This document shows positions 1 to 5,737 of a DNA stretch of 7,056 nucleotides, in pieces (position 1 is the stretch's first letter; every line of letters starts with the position of its first letter). The position numbers were made by a program, and so were the translations under genes. The DNA lies in assembly GCA_946187605.1 (NCBI GenBank), contig CAMHRH010000044.1, positions 1 through 7,056 of the forward strand, read 5' to 3'. The stretch is from an uncultured Candidatus Saccharibacteria bacterium. Lineage in GTDB: Bacteria; Patescibacteriota; Saccharimonadia; Saccharimonadales; Saccharimonadaceae. Under the pieces are notes generated by a model that was not told the DNA's origin, ran no database searches, and saw nothing but the letters and a program-made list of their open reading frames with translations.

Positions 1-10
1 AAGATGCGAT

Positions 11-16
11 TATAAG
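11..16 (+). promoter_or_regulatory. Possible -10 box of the recombinase gene
   Basis: TATAAG lies 15 nt before the ATG at 32. There is no Shine-Dalgarno sequence between them and too little upstream sequence in the window to judge a -35 box. Transcription would start about 8-10 nt before the ATG, giving a very short leader as elsewhere in this window. Weak call. Confidence 0.35.
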
Positions 17-31
17 ATTCATTAGCTTCTG

Positions 32-970
32 ATGTTTGTTGCGGATTTGATTAATGAGTTTCTGGAGTCTTTGGAAGTAGAGAATGGTCGAAGCCGTTTT
101 ACTTCGCGCAATTATGAGCTGTATTTGTCGCGCCTGATTGAGTTTAGCGAGGAGATATCGCCGGAGGCGGATTTGAAGCCGGAGGATATTACGCCGGAGT
201 GGTTGCGGAAGTATCGGTTATGGCTAAATCGCTATGAAGTCGTAAATTCACACGGAAAAACTTTATCAGTAACGACGCAGGCATATCATTTGATTGCGTT
301 GCGTGGTTTTCTGAAATATCTAGCAAAGCGAAATATCAAATCGCTTGATCCGGTTTTGGTTGAATTGCCACGGACGCATCGGCCGCAGGTTACTTTTTTA
401 CATATCGATGAAATCGAGCGAATCTTTGCGGAAATTCCGAGCGATACTGAGACGGGACTACGCGACCGGGCGATTATGGAGTTGCTGTTTTCGTCGGGTT
501 TGCGTGTGTCGGAGTTAATTGGGCTTAATCGCGACCATGTGAATTTAGAACGAAAAGAGTTTATGGTGCGCGGTAAAGGGCAGAAGGACAGGCCGGTGTT
601 TATTTCTGATTCAGCTGCGGATGCGGTAGCGGATTATCTGGCAGAGCGACACGATTCACTGCCGGCGCTCTTCTTGAATAACTCTCGCAATACGCCGCTT
701 CAGGGTACATCGGGGAATTATCGACGATTGACGCCGCGGAGTATTCAGCGGATTATTGAAAAATATGTGCGGGCGGCAGGAATTACGAAGCACGTCACGC
801 CACATACCTTCCGGCATTCGTTCGCGACGGACTTATTAACTAACGGTGCAGATTTGCGTTCGGTTCAGTCATTACTGGGGCATTCGAATATCTCGACGAC
901 GCAAATATATACGCATGTTACGGATCCGCAACTCCGAGAGATTCATAAAAAATTTCATAGTGATGTTTGA
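32..970 (+). CDS. Xer-type tyrosine recombinase (XerC/XerD family)
   Basis: 312-residue site-specific recombinase of the normal Xer length (about 300). Residues 3-108 form the SAM-like core-binding domain (an FLESLEVE start, then the RGFLKYLAKR helix). Residues 120-309 form the catalytic domain. The full catalytic set is visible: Arg158 (SGLRVSEL), Lys182 (RGKGQKDR), His258-x-x-Arg261 (HTFRHSF), His284 (LLGHSNISTT) and the nucleophile Tyr293 (QIYTH). Known role of the family: cytoplasmic strand exchange at dif-like sites to resolve chromosome dimers. The chromosomal type of sequence and the absence of excisionase or phage genes nearby favour housekeeping Xer over a mobile-element integrase. 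XerC and XerD cannot be told apart here, and many small genomes have a single Xer, so no symbol is given. The ATG at 32 lacks a ribosome-binding site but gives the expected N-terminus. The stop is TGA, overlapping the next gene's -35 box. Confidence 0.9.
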   Translation: MFVADLINEFLESLEVENGRSRFTSRNYELYLSRLIEFSEEISPEADLKPEDITPEWLRKYRLWLNRYEVVNSHGKTLSVTTQAYHLIALRGFLKYLAKRNIKSLDPVLVELPRTHRPQVTFLHIDEIERIFAEIPSDTETGLRDRAIMELLFSSGLRVSELIGLNRDHVNLERKEFMVRGKGQKDRPVFISDSAADAVADYLAERHDSLPALFLNNSRNTPLQGTSGNYRRLTPRSIQRIIEKYVRAAGITKHVTPHTFRHSFATDLLTNGADLRSVQSLLGHSNISTTQIYTHVTDPQLREIHKKFHSDV

Positions 971-996
971 CTTCGATTGCTAAAATCGCTTATACT
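967..996 (+). promoter_or_regulatory. Promoter of the TasA-like/DUF285 gene
   Basis: TTGACT (967-972), an 18-bp spacer and TATACT (991-996). The -35 box overlaps the TGA stop of the recombinase gene. The start of transcription would fall near 1003, leaving only about six untranslated nucleotides before the ATG at 1009. The AGAAG at 1001-1005 is therefore at best a partial ribosome-binding site. Confidence 0.65.
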
Positions 997-1008
997 TAAA
1001 AGAAGTTT

Positions 1009-2538
1009 ATGAAGAACAGAAAGCGCTTGGTTTTGTCTTTGTTGGCACTAGCTACAGTGGCTTTTATTGGCGGCGTGATTGCTTATAGTACAGATAGGTC
1101 GATTATCGAGAATATATTTGGTTTAGCGACATATCGCACGGTAAATACAGAGATATTCACGAGTCCGACGGATTGGAGCGCTTGTCAAGAGATTCCGAAA
1201 ACGGTAACTTTGAAAAATGAGTCGACAGTGCCAATTGCGGCGCGTGTAAAATACGAGGAAAGCTGGATTGCTTCGAATCATACGACTGAACTGCCGTTAG
1301 TAAATAATGGCGTGCGTATGGCGGTGGTGAAGCTTCATAGTCCGGATAAATGGGTTTTGAATGAGGATGATGGTTATTATTACTATTATCATTTGCTCGA
1401 GCCGGGGGAAGTTACGGATTCGTTTTTGGAGTCAGTGACGTTGGATTGTGGCGCGAATTTGGGTACTGATGGCTTTAATCAATGCACGACGGCGAATGGA
1501 CAGACGGTATGCACTACGCCGGATAATGATTATGCTGGCGCAATATATACACTACGTGCGGTCTTGGATAGCCTTCAGGGCAATGTAGCAGAGGAAGAAT
1601 GGGATTATCATGAGACTTTGACTGCCGAGGCGACATTATTGGCTGGCGCGTCTCTAGCTAACCGTGTTGGGCTAAATACACAAGTAATAAAGGTGGGTGA
1701 ACTGCCGGAGAATTTTCCGGAGGGGTATCAGCGCGATGCATCGGTGGATGCCGGTGGTCTGCGCATTTCTACAGAGTCGTCAGAGAAGCCAGTTTATACT
1801 TGGACCGCAGATGAATATAGAAGTTGGGGTGGCGAGATAGATAATGATAAGTACCAGGATAATACGCTTTATTATTACACGGAAGCCTCGAAATTATATT
1901 ACAACCCGAATATGCAGGGTTTCTTGAGCTATTCTGGTGCACTGCTGAATGATATGAGTTTTTATGATACGATTGATGCGTCGAAGATTACGGACTTGTC
2001 GATGGCATTTCAGAATATGAATCGTAGCGATTTTAGCTTCTTGTCGAGTTGGGATGTGTCGAATGTCGAAAATATGTATCGTGCATTTGTGGGTTCCGGG
2101 CTTCATAACTTGACGGATTTATCGGGTTGGCGATTGAAGAGTGTTAAGAATATGAATAGCGCTTTTTCGAGTATGGGCGATTTGGAGACGCTAAACGGGG
2201 CGCAGAACTGGTTCTCGGATGGCTCTGTTGCGGAGAATCTGGGCGCTTTGTTCGCGTTTGATTCGTCGTTAGCAGACATCTCAGCAATTTCGGGGTGGAA
2301 TGTTGCAACGGTGAAAGATTTTAATTCCATGTTCCAGAACGATGCGGAGATAATAAGCGTCGCTCCGCTTGGTGCTTGGCGCATGGTGAGCGCTACGACG
2401 ATTTTGTCGATGTTTAATGGTTGCGCAAAGATTGAGGATGCGGCCTCGCTTGAAGATTGGGCATCTTATTTGCCGGCAGGCGTCGATAAAAGTTCAGTCT
2501 TTACGAATGTGCCGACGCCATATCCGAGCTGGTACTAG
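1009..2538 (+). CDS. Exported TasA/BsaA-like protein with DUF285 (BspA-type) repeats
   Basis: 509 residues. Residues 1-29 are a signal segment (basic MKNRKR, hydrophobic stretch, GGVIAYSTD) of the kind cut by SipW-type signal peptidases. Residues 40-200 resemble TasA/BsaA-type biofilm matrix proteins: VTLKNESTVPIAARVKYEESW at 65-86, then KW..DDGYYYYYHLLEPGE at 114-134. A closing strand GAIYTLRAVLDSLQ at 177-190 is followed by E-x2-W. A Cys-containing insertion sits at 147-168 (Cys147, 159, 168; Cys59 lies upstream). Residues 322-484 carry about six imperfect repeats of 24-32 residues, consensus W-[DN]-V-x2-V-x-[DN]-[FM]-x2-[AM]-F, matching DUF285/BspA-type surface repeats. No LPXTG motif or C-terminal membrane helix is seen, so the protein is probably secreted or held in a surface polymer. 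Inferred role: extracellular matrix or adhesion. No SipW peptidase is encoded in this window. Stop is TAG. Confidence 0.78.
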   Translation: MKNRKRLVLSLLALATVAFIGGVIAYSTDRSIIENIFGLATYRTVNTEIFTSPTDWSACQEIPKTVTLKNESTVPIAARVKYEESWIASNHTTELPLVNNGVRMAVVKLHSPDKWVLNEDDGYYYYYHLLEPGEVTDSFLESVTLDCGANLGTDGFNQCTTANGQTVCTTPDNDYAGAIYTLRAVLDSLQGNVAEEEWDYHETLTAEATLLAGASLANRVGLNTQVIKVGELPENFPEGYQRDASVDAGGLRISTESSEKPVYTWTADEYRSWGGEIDNDKYQDNTLYYYTEASKLYYNPNMQGFLSYSGALLNDMSFYDTIDASKITDLSMAFQNMNRSDFSFLSSWDVSNVENMYRAFVGSGLHNLTDLSGWRLKSVKNMNSAFSSMGDLETLNGAQNWFSDGSVAENLGALFAFDSSLADISAISGWNVATVKDFNSMFQNDAEIISVAPLGAWRMVSATTILSMFNGCAKIEDAASLEDWASYLPAGVDKSSVFTNVPTPYPSWY

Positions 2539-2563
2539 ATTACTTTAGCTGTAGGATTTGCTT

Positions 2564-2588
2564 CTTTTTGTGATATACTCGCAAAAAG
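2564..2588. repeat. Inverted repeat enclosing the ndk -10 box
   Basis: CTTTTTGTG (2564-2572) can pair with CGCAAAAAG (2580-2588): nine pairs including one G-U, with a 7-nt loop ATATACT holding the -10 hexamer. It could be an operator for ndk. Alternatively it could be a weak hairpin in transcripts reading through from the upstream gene, which has no other terminator. Confidence 0.4.
2571..2579 (+). promoter_or_regulatory. Extended -10 promoter of ndk
   Basis: TGA-TATACT: an extended -10 element (TG at 2571-2572, TATACT at 2574-2579) with no convincing -35 box. It leaves a leader of about 13 nt containing the ribosome-binding site AAGGAG at 2586-2591. The -10 box sits inside the loop of an inverted repeat at 2564-2588. 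Confidence 0.6.
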
Positions 2589-2599
2589 GAGTATTTTTT

Positions 2600-3220
2600 A
2601 TGGCAGATAAAAAAAGTGCTAAGAAGAATATCGGCAAAGCAGTCAGCAAGGTTGCTGCTGAAGTTGGCCACGAGGTGAATGCTTGGAATGTTGGTTTTAA
2701 TAAGAAGAATAACCCCGACAATTTGATTCAGCGTACTCTTATTATCTTTAAGCCGGATGCGGTTCAGCGTGGGATTGTTGGCGAGATTTTGCAGCGCTTT
2801 GAACGCGTCGGTTTGAAGATTGTCGCGACGAAGATGGTGAATCCGGATAAAGATCACTATTATCATCATTATGAGGGTATTTCGAAGATGGTTTCGCGCC
2901 GTGGCCAGAAGGCTTTTGACCTTGTTGTGGACTTTATGCTTTCGGGTCCAGTAATTGCGATGGTGCTTGAGGGCGTTGAGGCGATTCCGGTTGTACGTAA
3001 GATTGTTGGTTCAACTGAGCCGATGGCAGCCGATATGGGTACGATTCGTGGCGATTTTGCGCATGTTAGCTTTGGCTATGCGGATGCACGCAATGAAGGT
3101 GTGGCGAATTTGATTCATGCTTCTGGCAATGCTGTTGAGGCGGAGCAGGAAGTATCGTATTGGTTCAAGCCAGAGGAGATTCAGATTTATCAGACTTTGT
3201 CGGAGAGGTTTACGCGCTAG
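2600..3220 (+). CDS. ndk: Nucleoside diphosphate kinase
   Basis: 206 residues from ATG 2600, chosen because AAGGAG at 2586-2591 stands 8 nt upstream; a TTG further upstream at 2558 would place the promoter inside the gene. The enzyme moves the gamma-phosphate of ATP onto (d)NDPs through a phospho-histidine, in the cytoplasm. The catalytic core runs from about 44 to 190. Key residues by family knowledge: Lys51 (FKPDAVQRG), Tyr91, Arg133 (VVRKIVG), Thr139, Arg150 (GTIRGDF), Asn170 and the active-site His173 (NLIHASG). The protein is longer than the usual 135-150 residues. It has a Lys/Asn/Ala-rich extension at 1-43, an extra segment at 154-169 (HVSFGYADARNEGVA) between GTIRGDF and the His loop, and a C-terminal tail from 190. 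All catalytic residues are present, so it should be active. It is monocistronic, with its own promoter and terminator. Confidence 0.96.
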   Translation: MADKKSAKKNIGKAVSKVAAEVGHEVNAWNVGFNKKNNPDNLIQRTLIIFKPDAVQRGIVGEILQRFERVGLKIVATKMVNPDKDHYYHHYEGISKMVSRRGQKAFDLVVDFMLSGPVIAMVLEGVEAIPVVRKIVGSTEPMAADMGTIRGDFAHVSFGYADARNEGVANLIHASGNAVEAEQEVSYWFKPEEIQIYQTLSERFTR

Positions 3221-3280
3221 AGTTCTGTTGAACTGTATAAAATAAATACATCGAGAAAAATAGTTGTTTTCGAACTGCAT

Positions 3281-3309
3281 AAAGACCGTATAAAGAGTAC
3301 GGTCTTTTT
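3281..3309 (+). terminator. Rho-independent terminator of ndk
   Basis: A 10-bp stem, AAAGACCGTA (3281-3290) with TACGGTCTTT (3298-3307), has a 7-nt loop and ends in a T run to 3309. It lies 60 nt after the ndk stop and before the tRNA-Arg promoter. Confidence 0.85.
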
Positions 3310-3314
3310 CTGAT

Positions 3315-3343
3315 TCGACTAGGGGAGTGAAAAATGATAAAAT
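3315..3343 (+). promoter_or_regulatory. Promoter of tRNA-Arg
   Basis: Extended -10 TGA-TAAAAT (TG at 3335-3336, hexamer 3338-3343) with a weak -35 TCGACT (3315-3320) at 17 bp. The hexamer ends 9 nt before the mature tRNA, so the 5' leader is only a few nucleotides. Confidence 0.6.
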
Positions 3344-3352
3344 ATGCGTGTT

Positions 3353-3428
3353 GGCCCAGTAGCTCAATGGATAGAGCAGCTCCGTCCTAAGGAGAAGGTT
3401 GTGCGTTCGACTCGCTCCTGGGCTACCA
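3353..3428 (+). tRNA. tRNA-Arg (anticodon CCT)
   Basis: Full cloverleaf with encoded CCA (3426-3428). Acceptor 3353-3359 pairs with 3418-3424 (G1-U72 wobble, rest Watson-Crick). D stem GCTC/GAGC is at 3362-3365/3374-3377. Anticodon CCT is at 3386-3388, reading AGG. T loop TTCGACT is at 3406-3412; discriminator is A3425. Oddities: G at position 32 where a pyrimidine is usual, a G27-A43 mismatch and a U50-U64 mismatch in the T stem. Identity is clear from the anticodon; the weakened helices are noted separately. Confidence 0.93.
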
Positions 3429-3444
3429 CATAATGTCTTTAAAG

Positions 3445-3474
3445 AAAAATCCATGGTATGCGCCATGGATTTTT
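3445..3474. terminator. Bidirectional terminator between tRNA-Arg and the XRE gene
   Basis: A perfect 12-bp stem, AAAAATCCATGG (3445-3456) with CCATGGATTTTT (3463-3474), has a 6-nt loop TATGCG. The A/T flanks give a U tract on both strands, so it can end the tRNA transcript on + and the convergent regulator transcript on -. Confidence 0.9.
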
Positions 3475-3489
3475 GTAGAGAGGAATAAA

Positions 3490-4095
3490 TTAGAGGACTT
3501 TTTTCTGCCAGGATTTTTGACCACATTTAGGACAGCGTAGATGGCGGGTACGGCCAAGGTGCATGGCGACAAAAACGGCGCCAAAGGTCGGGACGTGTTT
3601 ATGGCCGCACTGGGCACATTTATAATAGCCGGCGGTTTGTTCGATTCTGAGCGCAAAGAATGCAGCAGCCATAAAAATTACGAATCCTGCAATAAACATA
3701 GCGGCGGCAAGCGAAAAGTGCGATTCGGCGATTGGGATGCTTAGAAAGACCATAGCTAGGAATGATGCGAGACCGATAAAGCCTAGCGCCCATTCGAGCG
3801 TAAGGAGCTGTCTGTCTTTTTGCTCTTTTTCTTTTGCGAGTACAAGAAGGTTGTCGTTTGATTTTGCGTTATTGTTTTTCATGTCTACGATTTCTCCACT
3901 AAATAAATCATTTATAGTAATGCCAAAAAGCTTACATAGGGCAGGCATTTTGGCGGTTTCGGGTAGGCAGATGCCGCGTTCCCATTTTGAGATAGAGCGA
4001 TTGCTAATGTCGAGCTCTTCGGCAAGGGATTCCTGAGAGAATCCTGCTTTTTTGCGATTCTCGGCAATGAACTTTCCAATCTTCTTTAAGTCCAT
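3490..4095 (-). CDS. Membrane-bound XRE-family regulator with C-terminal zinc ribbon
   Basis: 201 residues. An N-terminal HTH of the XRE/Cro-CI type spans 4-65 (AENRKKAGFSQESLAEELDI, then SNRSISKWERGICLPE), and LCKLFGITINDLF closes the domain. Residues 70-97 are a polar linker. Two hydrophobic helices follow at about 98-121 and 127-149, placing the DNA-binding domain in the cytoplasm at the membrane. The tail at 158-193 has paired cysteines C160-x2-C163 and C188-x2-C191, suggesting a metal-binding ribbon. This HTH plus two-helix plus ribbon layout is known to me mainly from Firmicutes regulators; the target is unknown. ATG at 4095 has AAGGAG (4100-4105, minus strand) 4 nt upstream, a little close. 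The gene is convergent with tRNA-Arg and shares its terminator. Acquisition by transfer is possible but not shown. Confidence 0.85.
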   Translation of the reverse strand: MDLKKIGKFIAENRKKAGFSQESLAEELDISNRSISKWERGICLPETAKMPALCKLFGITINDLFSGEIVDMKNNNAKSNDNLLVLAKEKEQKDRQLLTLEWALGFIGLASFLAMVFLSIPIAESHFSLAAAMFIAGFVIFMAAAFFALRIEQTAGYYKCAQCGHKHVPTFGAVFVAMHLGRTRHLRCPKCGQKSWQKKVL

Positions 4096-4133
4096 GGTTC
4101 TCCTTGTTTTATATTTATGGCTCGATTTTATGA

Positions 4134-4150
4134 CTATTATATATAAATAG
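4134..4150 (-). promoter_or_regulatory. Probable -10 and operator of the XRE gene
   Basis: Minus-strand TATAAT at 4136-4141 lies 40 nt before the ATG, with no clear -35 box. It overlaps an inverted repeat CTATT-N7-AATAG (4134-4150). A repeat over the -10 box fits self-repression by the HTH protein, but the sequence is A/T-rich and the arms short. A second candidate, TAAAAT, is at 4125-4130. Confidence 0.4.
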
Positions 4151-4195
4151 CCACAAACCGTAGGTAGAATTTTGCTATACGAGGCGTGGCGGTGC

Positions 4196-4205
4196 CGGAT
4201 ATCCG
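4196..4205. repeat. Perfect 10-bp palindrome upstream of the PH-domain gene
   Basis: CGGATATCCG stands 7 nt before the -10 hexamer of the next gene, where a -35 box is missing. Could bind a dimeric regulator; could also be chance at this length. Confidence 0.3.
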
Positions 4206-4209
4206 TTTA

Positions 4210-4218
4210 TGGTAAAAT
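4210..4218 (+). promoter_or_regulatory. Extended -10 promoter giving a leaderless mRNA
   Basis: TGG-TAAAAT (TG at 4210-4211, hexamer 4213-4218) ends 6 nt before the ATG at 4225. Transcription should therefore start at or within a base or two of the start codon. No ribosome-binding site and no -35 box are seen. Confidence 0.6.
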
Positions 4219-4224
4219 ATAGGT

Positions 4225-4698
4225 ATGGAATTCGAAGGTCAACGCGAGGGCGAAGAAGTGATTTATGTGTTTCGGCGGCATTTTTTGACGGCGATAAAAG
4301 GAATTCTTTGGTTAGTCTTAGTGGCGGGCCTTGGTGTAATACCGATGGTGCTTTGGCCGGATAATGGGCAGATGTTTTTTGTATGGCTAATATTCTTTGG
4401 CGTGGGGATTCTAGGCGCTTTGTATAGTTGGCTGCTATGGTACTTTAGCTTTTATGTTGTAACGAATCAGAGATTGCGACAGACGAGGCAGAAGGGTCTA
4501 TTTAATAAAAGCGTTGTGGATCTTGAGCTGAGTAAAATTATGAATATGAGTTATGGGGTGCATGGAGTTTTTGCGACGATGTTTGACTATGGGGCGATAT
4601 TGATACAGACGGAAGCAGGGGATTTAATGCTGAGCATGGTGAGCCACCCTGAAACAGTGTATAATGAATTGGAGAATACTTGGCATGATAAAAATTAG
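4225..4698 (+). CDS. Two-helix membrane protein with bacterial PH domain
   Basis: 157 residues. A short cytoplasmic start (MEFEGQREGEEVIYVFRRH) leads into two hydrophobic segments at about 21-43 and 50-74. A soluble part at 76-155 has the look of a bacterial PH (bPH_2/YdbS-like) domain: YVVTNQRLRQTRQKGLF, then VVDLELSKIMNMSYG, and FDYGAILIQT. In this family that pattern is a strand with the tNqRl motif followed by a turn and strands. Function is unknown; the domain is probably on the inner face. No SD sequence; the start is set by the leaderless promoter. It overlaps the next gene by 14 nt, so the two are translated together. Confidence 0.75.
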   Translation: MEFEGQREGEEVIYVFRRHFLTAIKGILWLVLVAGLGVIPMVLWPDNGQMFFVWLIFFGVGILGALYSWLLWYFSFYVVTNQRLRQTRQKGLFNKSVVDLELSKIMNMSYGVHGVFATMFDYGAILIQTEAGDLMLSMVSHPETVYNELENTWHDKN

Positions 4699-5737
4699 AA
4701 AGAAAAAATCTGCGGCGATAACGCAGCAGAACCTAGAAGAAAGTCGTGAAGAGATTTTGGCGAAAGGAAAGAAATTTCGCTATCCTTTTCAATATGCAAA
4801 ACATCGTTTGGTGATTATAACGATCCTGATTTCAATAGTGGCGCTTTCGACCTTTACGCTGGTTGGCTGGTTGCAGCTATATAAGACGCAGAACACGAGC
4901 GATGTGATGTATCGTTTTACGAAGGTGCTTCATCTGCCTGTCGGCGAAGTTGACGGCGTGAAAGTGCTTTATAGTGATTATTTGATGCTATATAGGAGCA
5001 GTATTAAATCAATTGAGCGTCAGCAGGGCACGCTTGACGATTCGGAAGATTCGCAACATTTGCGCGATTATTATAAGCGTCAGGCAATGGATAGTGCGGA
5101 GGAATATAGCTATGCTTTGGCGAAGTTGAATGAGATGGGTAAGCCGGTAAGCGATGATGGAATAAATGCGGTTATCGACGAGCATAAAACTATTGATGGC
5201 GAGAAGCGTAGTGATGCGGCATTTGAGGGGATTGTTCGTGAGAACTTTAATTTAAGTATTTCGGAGTACCGTAGAATGATCATGCTGTCGCTAGCGCGTA
5301 AGAATTATGCGGCAGAAATTGACGAAGGCGCGAAGAAGATTGCATCTGAAATCGAAAAGGAGCTTGAGGCGGGGAAAGCTCTGAACGAGATTGCGGATAA
5401 ATATAAAGAGAATGAAAATGTGGATTATGAGAGTCTGAGCGAGATGGTTGATGCGTCGAATCTTGATTCTGGGCGCGCGGCGATGGCGATGAGCCTTGAG
5501 GAGGTTGGTGACGTTTCAAAGCGCTTTGTGTCAAAGAATGGGGACGGCTTCTATTTTGTAAAATTGACGAAGCGAGATGGAAATAAAGTGCGCTATGATT
5601 CGATTAAGGTGCGCTTTACGGAATTTGATGAAACTATGAAAAAAATCCGTGAAGAGGGGAAGGTTAAAGAGTATATTTCGGTTGGTGGGCAGGCAGAGAA
5701 TGATACTGAGCCAACCGAGGAACCAAAAACGGATTAG
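4685..5737 (+). CDS. Membrane-anchored SurA/PpiC-like (parvulin-type) protein
   Basis: 350 residues from ATG 4685. GGAG at 4671-4674 is 10 nt upstream, while the alternative ATG at 4664 has no site. A basic cytoplasmic N-terminus (1-41) is followed by one transmembrane helix (about 42-64) and a large outer part. Residues 78-205 look like a SurA-type N-terminal helical chaperone domain (VGEVDGVKVLYSDYL, then the ISEYRRMIMLSLARK helix). Residues 212-296 match the later half of a PpiC/parvulin domain: IEKELEAGKALNEIADKY, LEEVGDVSKRFVSKNGDGFYFVKL. The usual leading HIL strand is missing, and VRYDSIKVRFTEF at 302-314 may replace it from the C-terminal side. Probable role: folding aid for exported proteins; isomerase activity is uncertain. 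The tail 335-350 is acidic and low in complexity. Coupled to the PH-domain gene upstream; its TAG overlaps the convergent methyltransferase stop. Confidence 0.75.
   Translation: MIKIRKKKSAAITQQNLEESREEILAKGKKFRYPFQYAKHRLVIITILISIVALSTFTLVGWLQLYKTQNTSDVMYRFTKVLHLPVGEVDGVKVLYSDYLMLYRSSIKSIERQQGTLDDSEDSQHLRDYYKRQAMDSAEEYSYALAKLNEMGKPVSDDGINAVIDEHKTIDGEKRSDAAFEGIVRENFNLSISEYRRMIMLSLARKNYAAEIDEGAKKIASEIEKELEAGKALNEIADKYKENENVDYESLSEMVDASNLDSGRAAMAMSLEEVGDVSKRFVSKNGDGFYFVKLTKRDGNKVRYDSIKVRFTEFDETMKKIREEGKVKEYISVGGQAENDTEPTEEPKTD

Noticed and set aside
32..970. Recombinase as integrase of a mobile element
   Set aside because: Typical Xer length and motifs, no adjacent tRNA target, excisionase or phage genes, and followed by unrelated genes.
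32..970. UGA recoded as glycine, as in some CPR lineages
   Set aside because: The recombinase ends at TGA 968-970 exactly at the expected C-terminus, and no in-frame TGA interrupts any gene.
2103..2384. Minus-strand open frames within the TasA-like/DUF285 gene
   Set aside because: Opposite a convincing repeat protein; no start signals and no known motifs.
2558..2599. Upstream TTG start for ndk adding 14 residues
   Set aside because: It would precede the extended -10 box at 2571-2579 and has no ribosome-binding site; ATG 2600 has AAGGAG at good spacing.
3251..3273. Second hairpin ahead of the ndk terminator (TCGAGAAAA with TTTTCGA)
   Set aside because: Needs a bulge and is mostly A-T pairs; the next hairpin explains termination.
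3737..4036. 99-codon open frame on + opposite the XRE regulator gene
   Set aside because: It is antisense to a well-supported HTH/membrane protein, with Ser/Arg-rich content typical of a shadow frame.
4118..4153. TGGCT/AGCCA inverted repeat spanning the XRE promoter
   Set aside because: Five-base arms 26 nt apart are expected by chance.
4664..4684. Earlier ATG start for the SurA-like protein
   Set aside because: No ribosome-binding site; GGAG at 4671-4674 serves ATG 4685.
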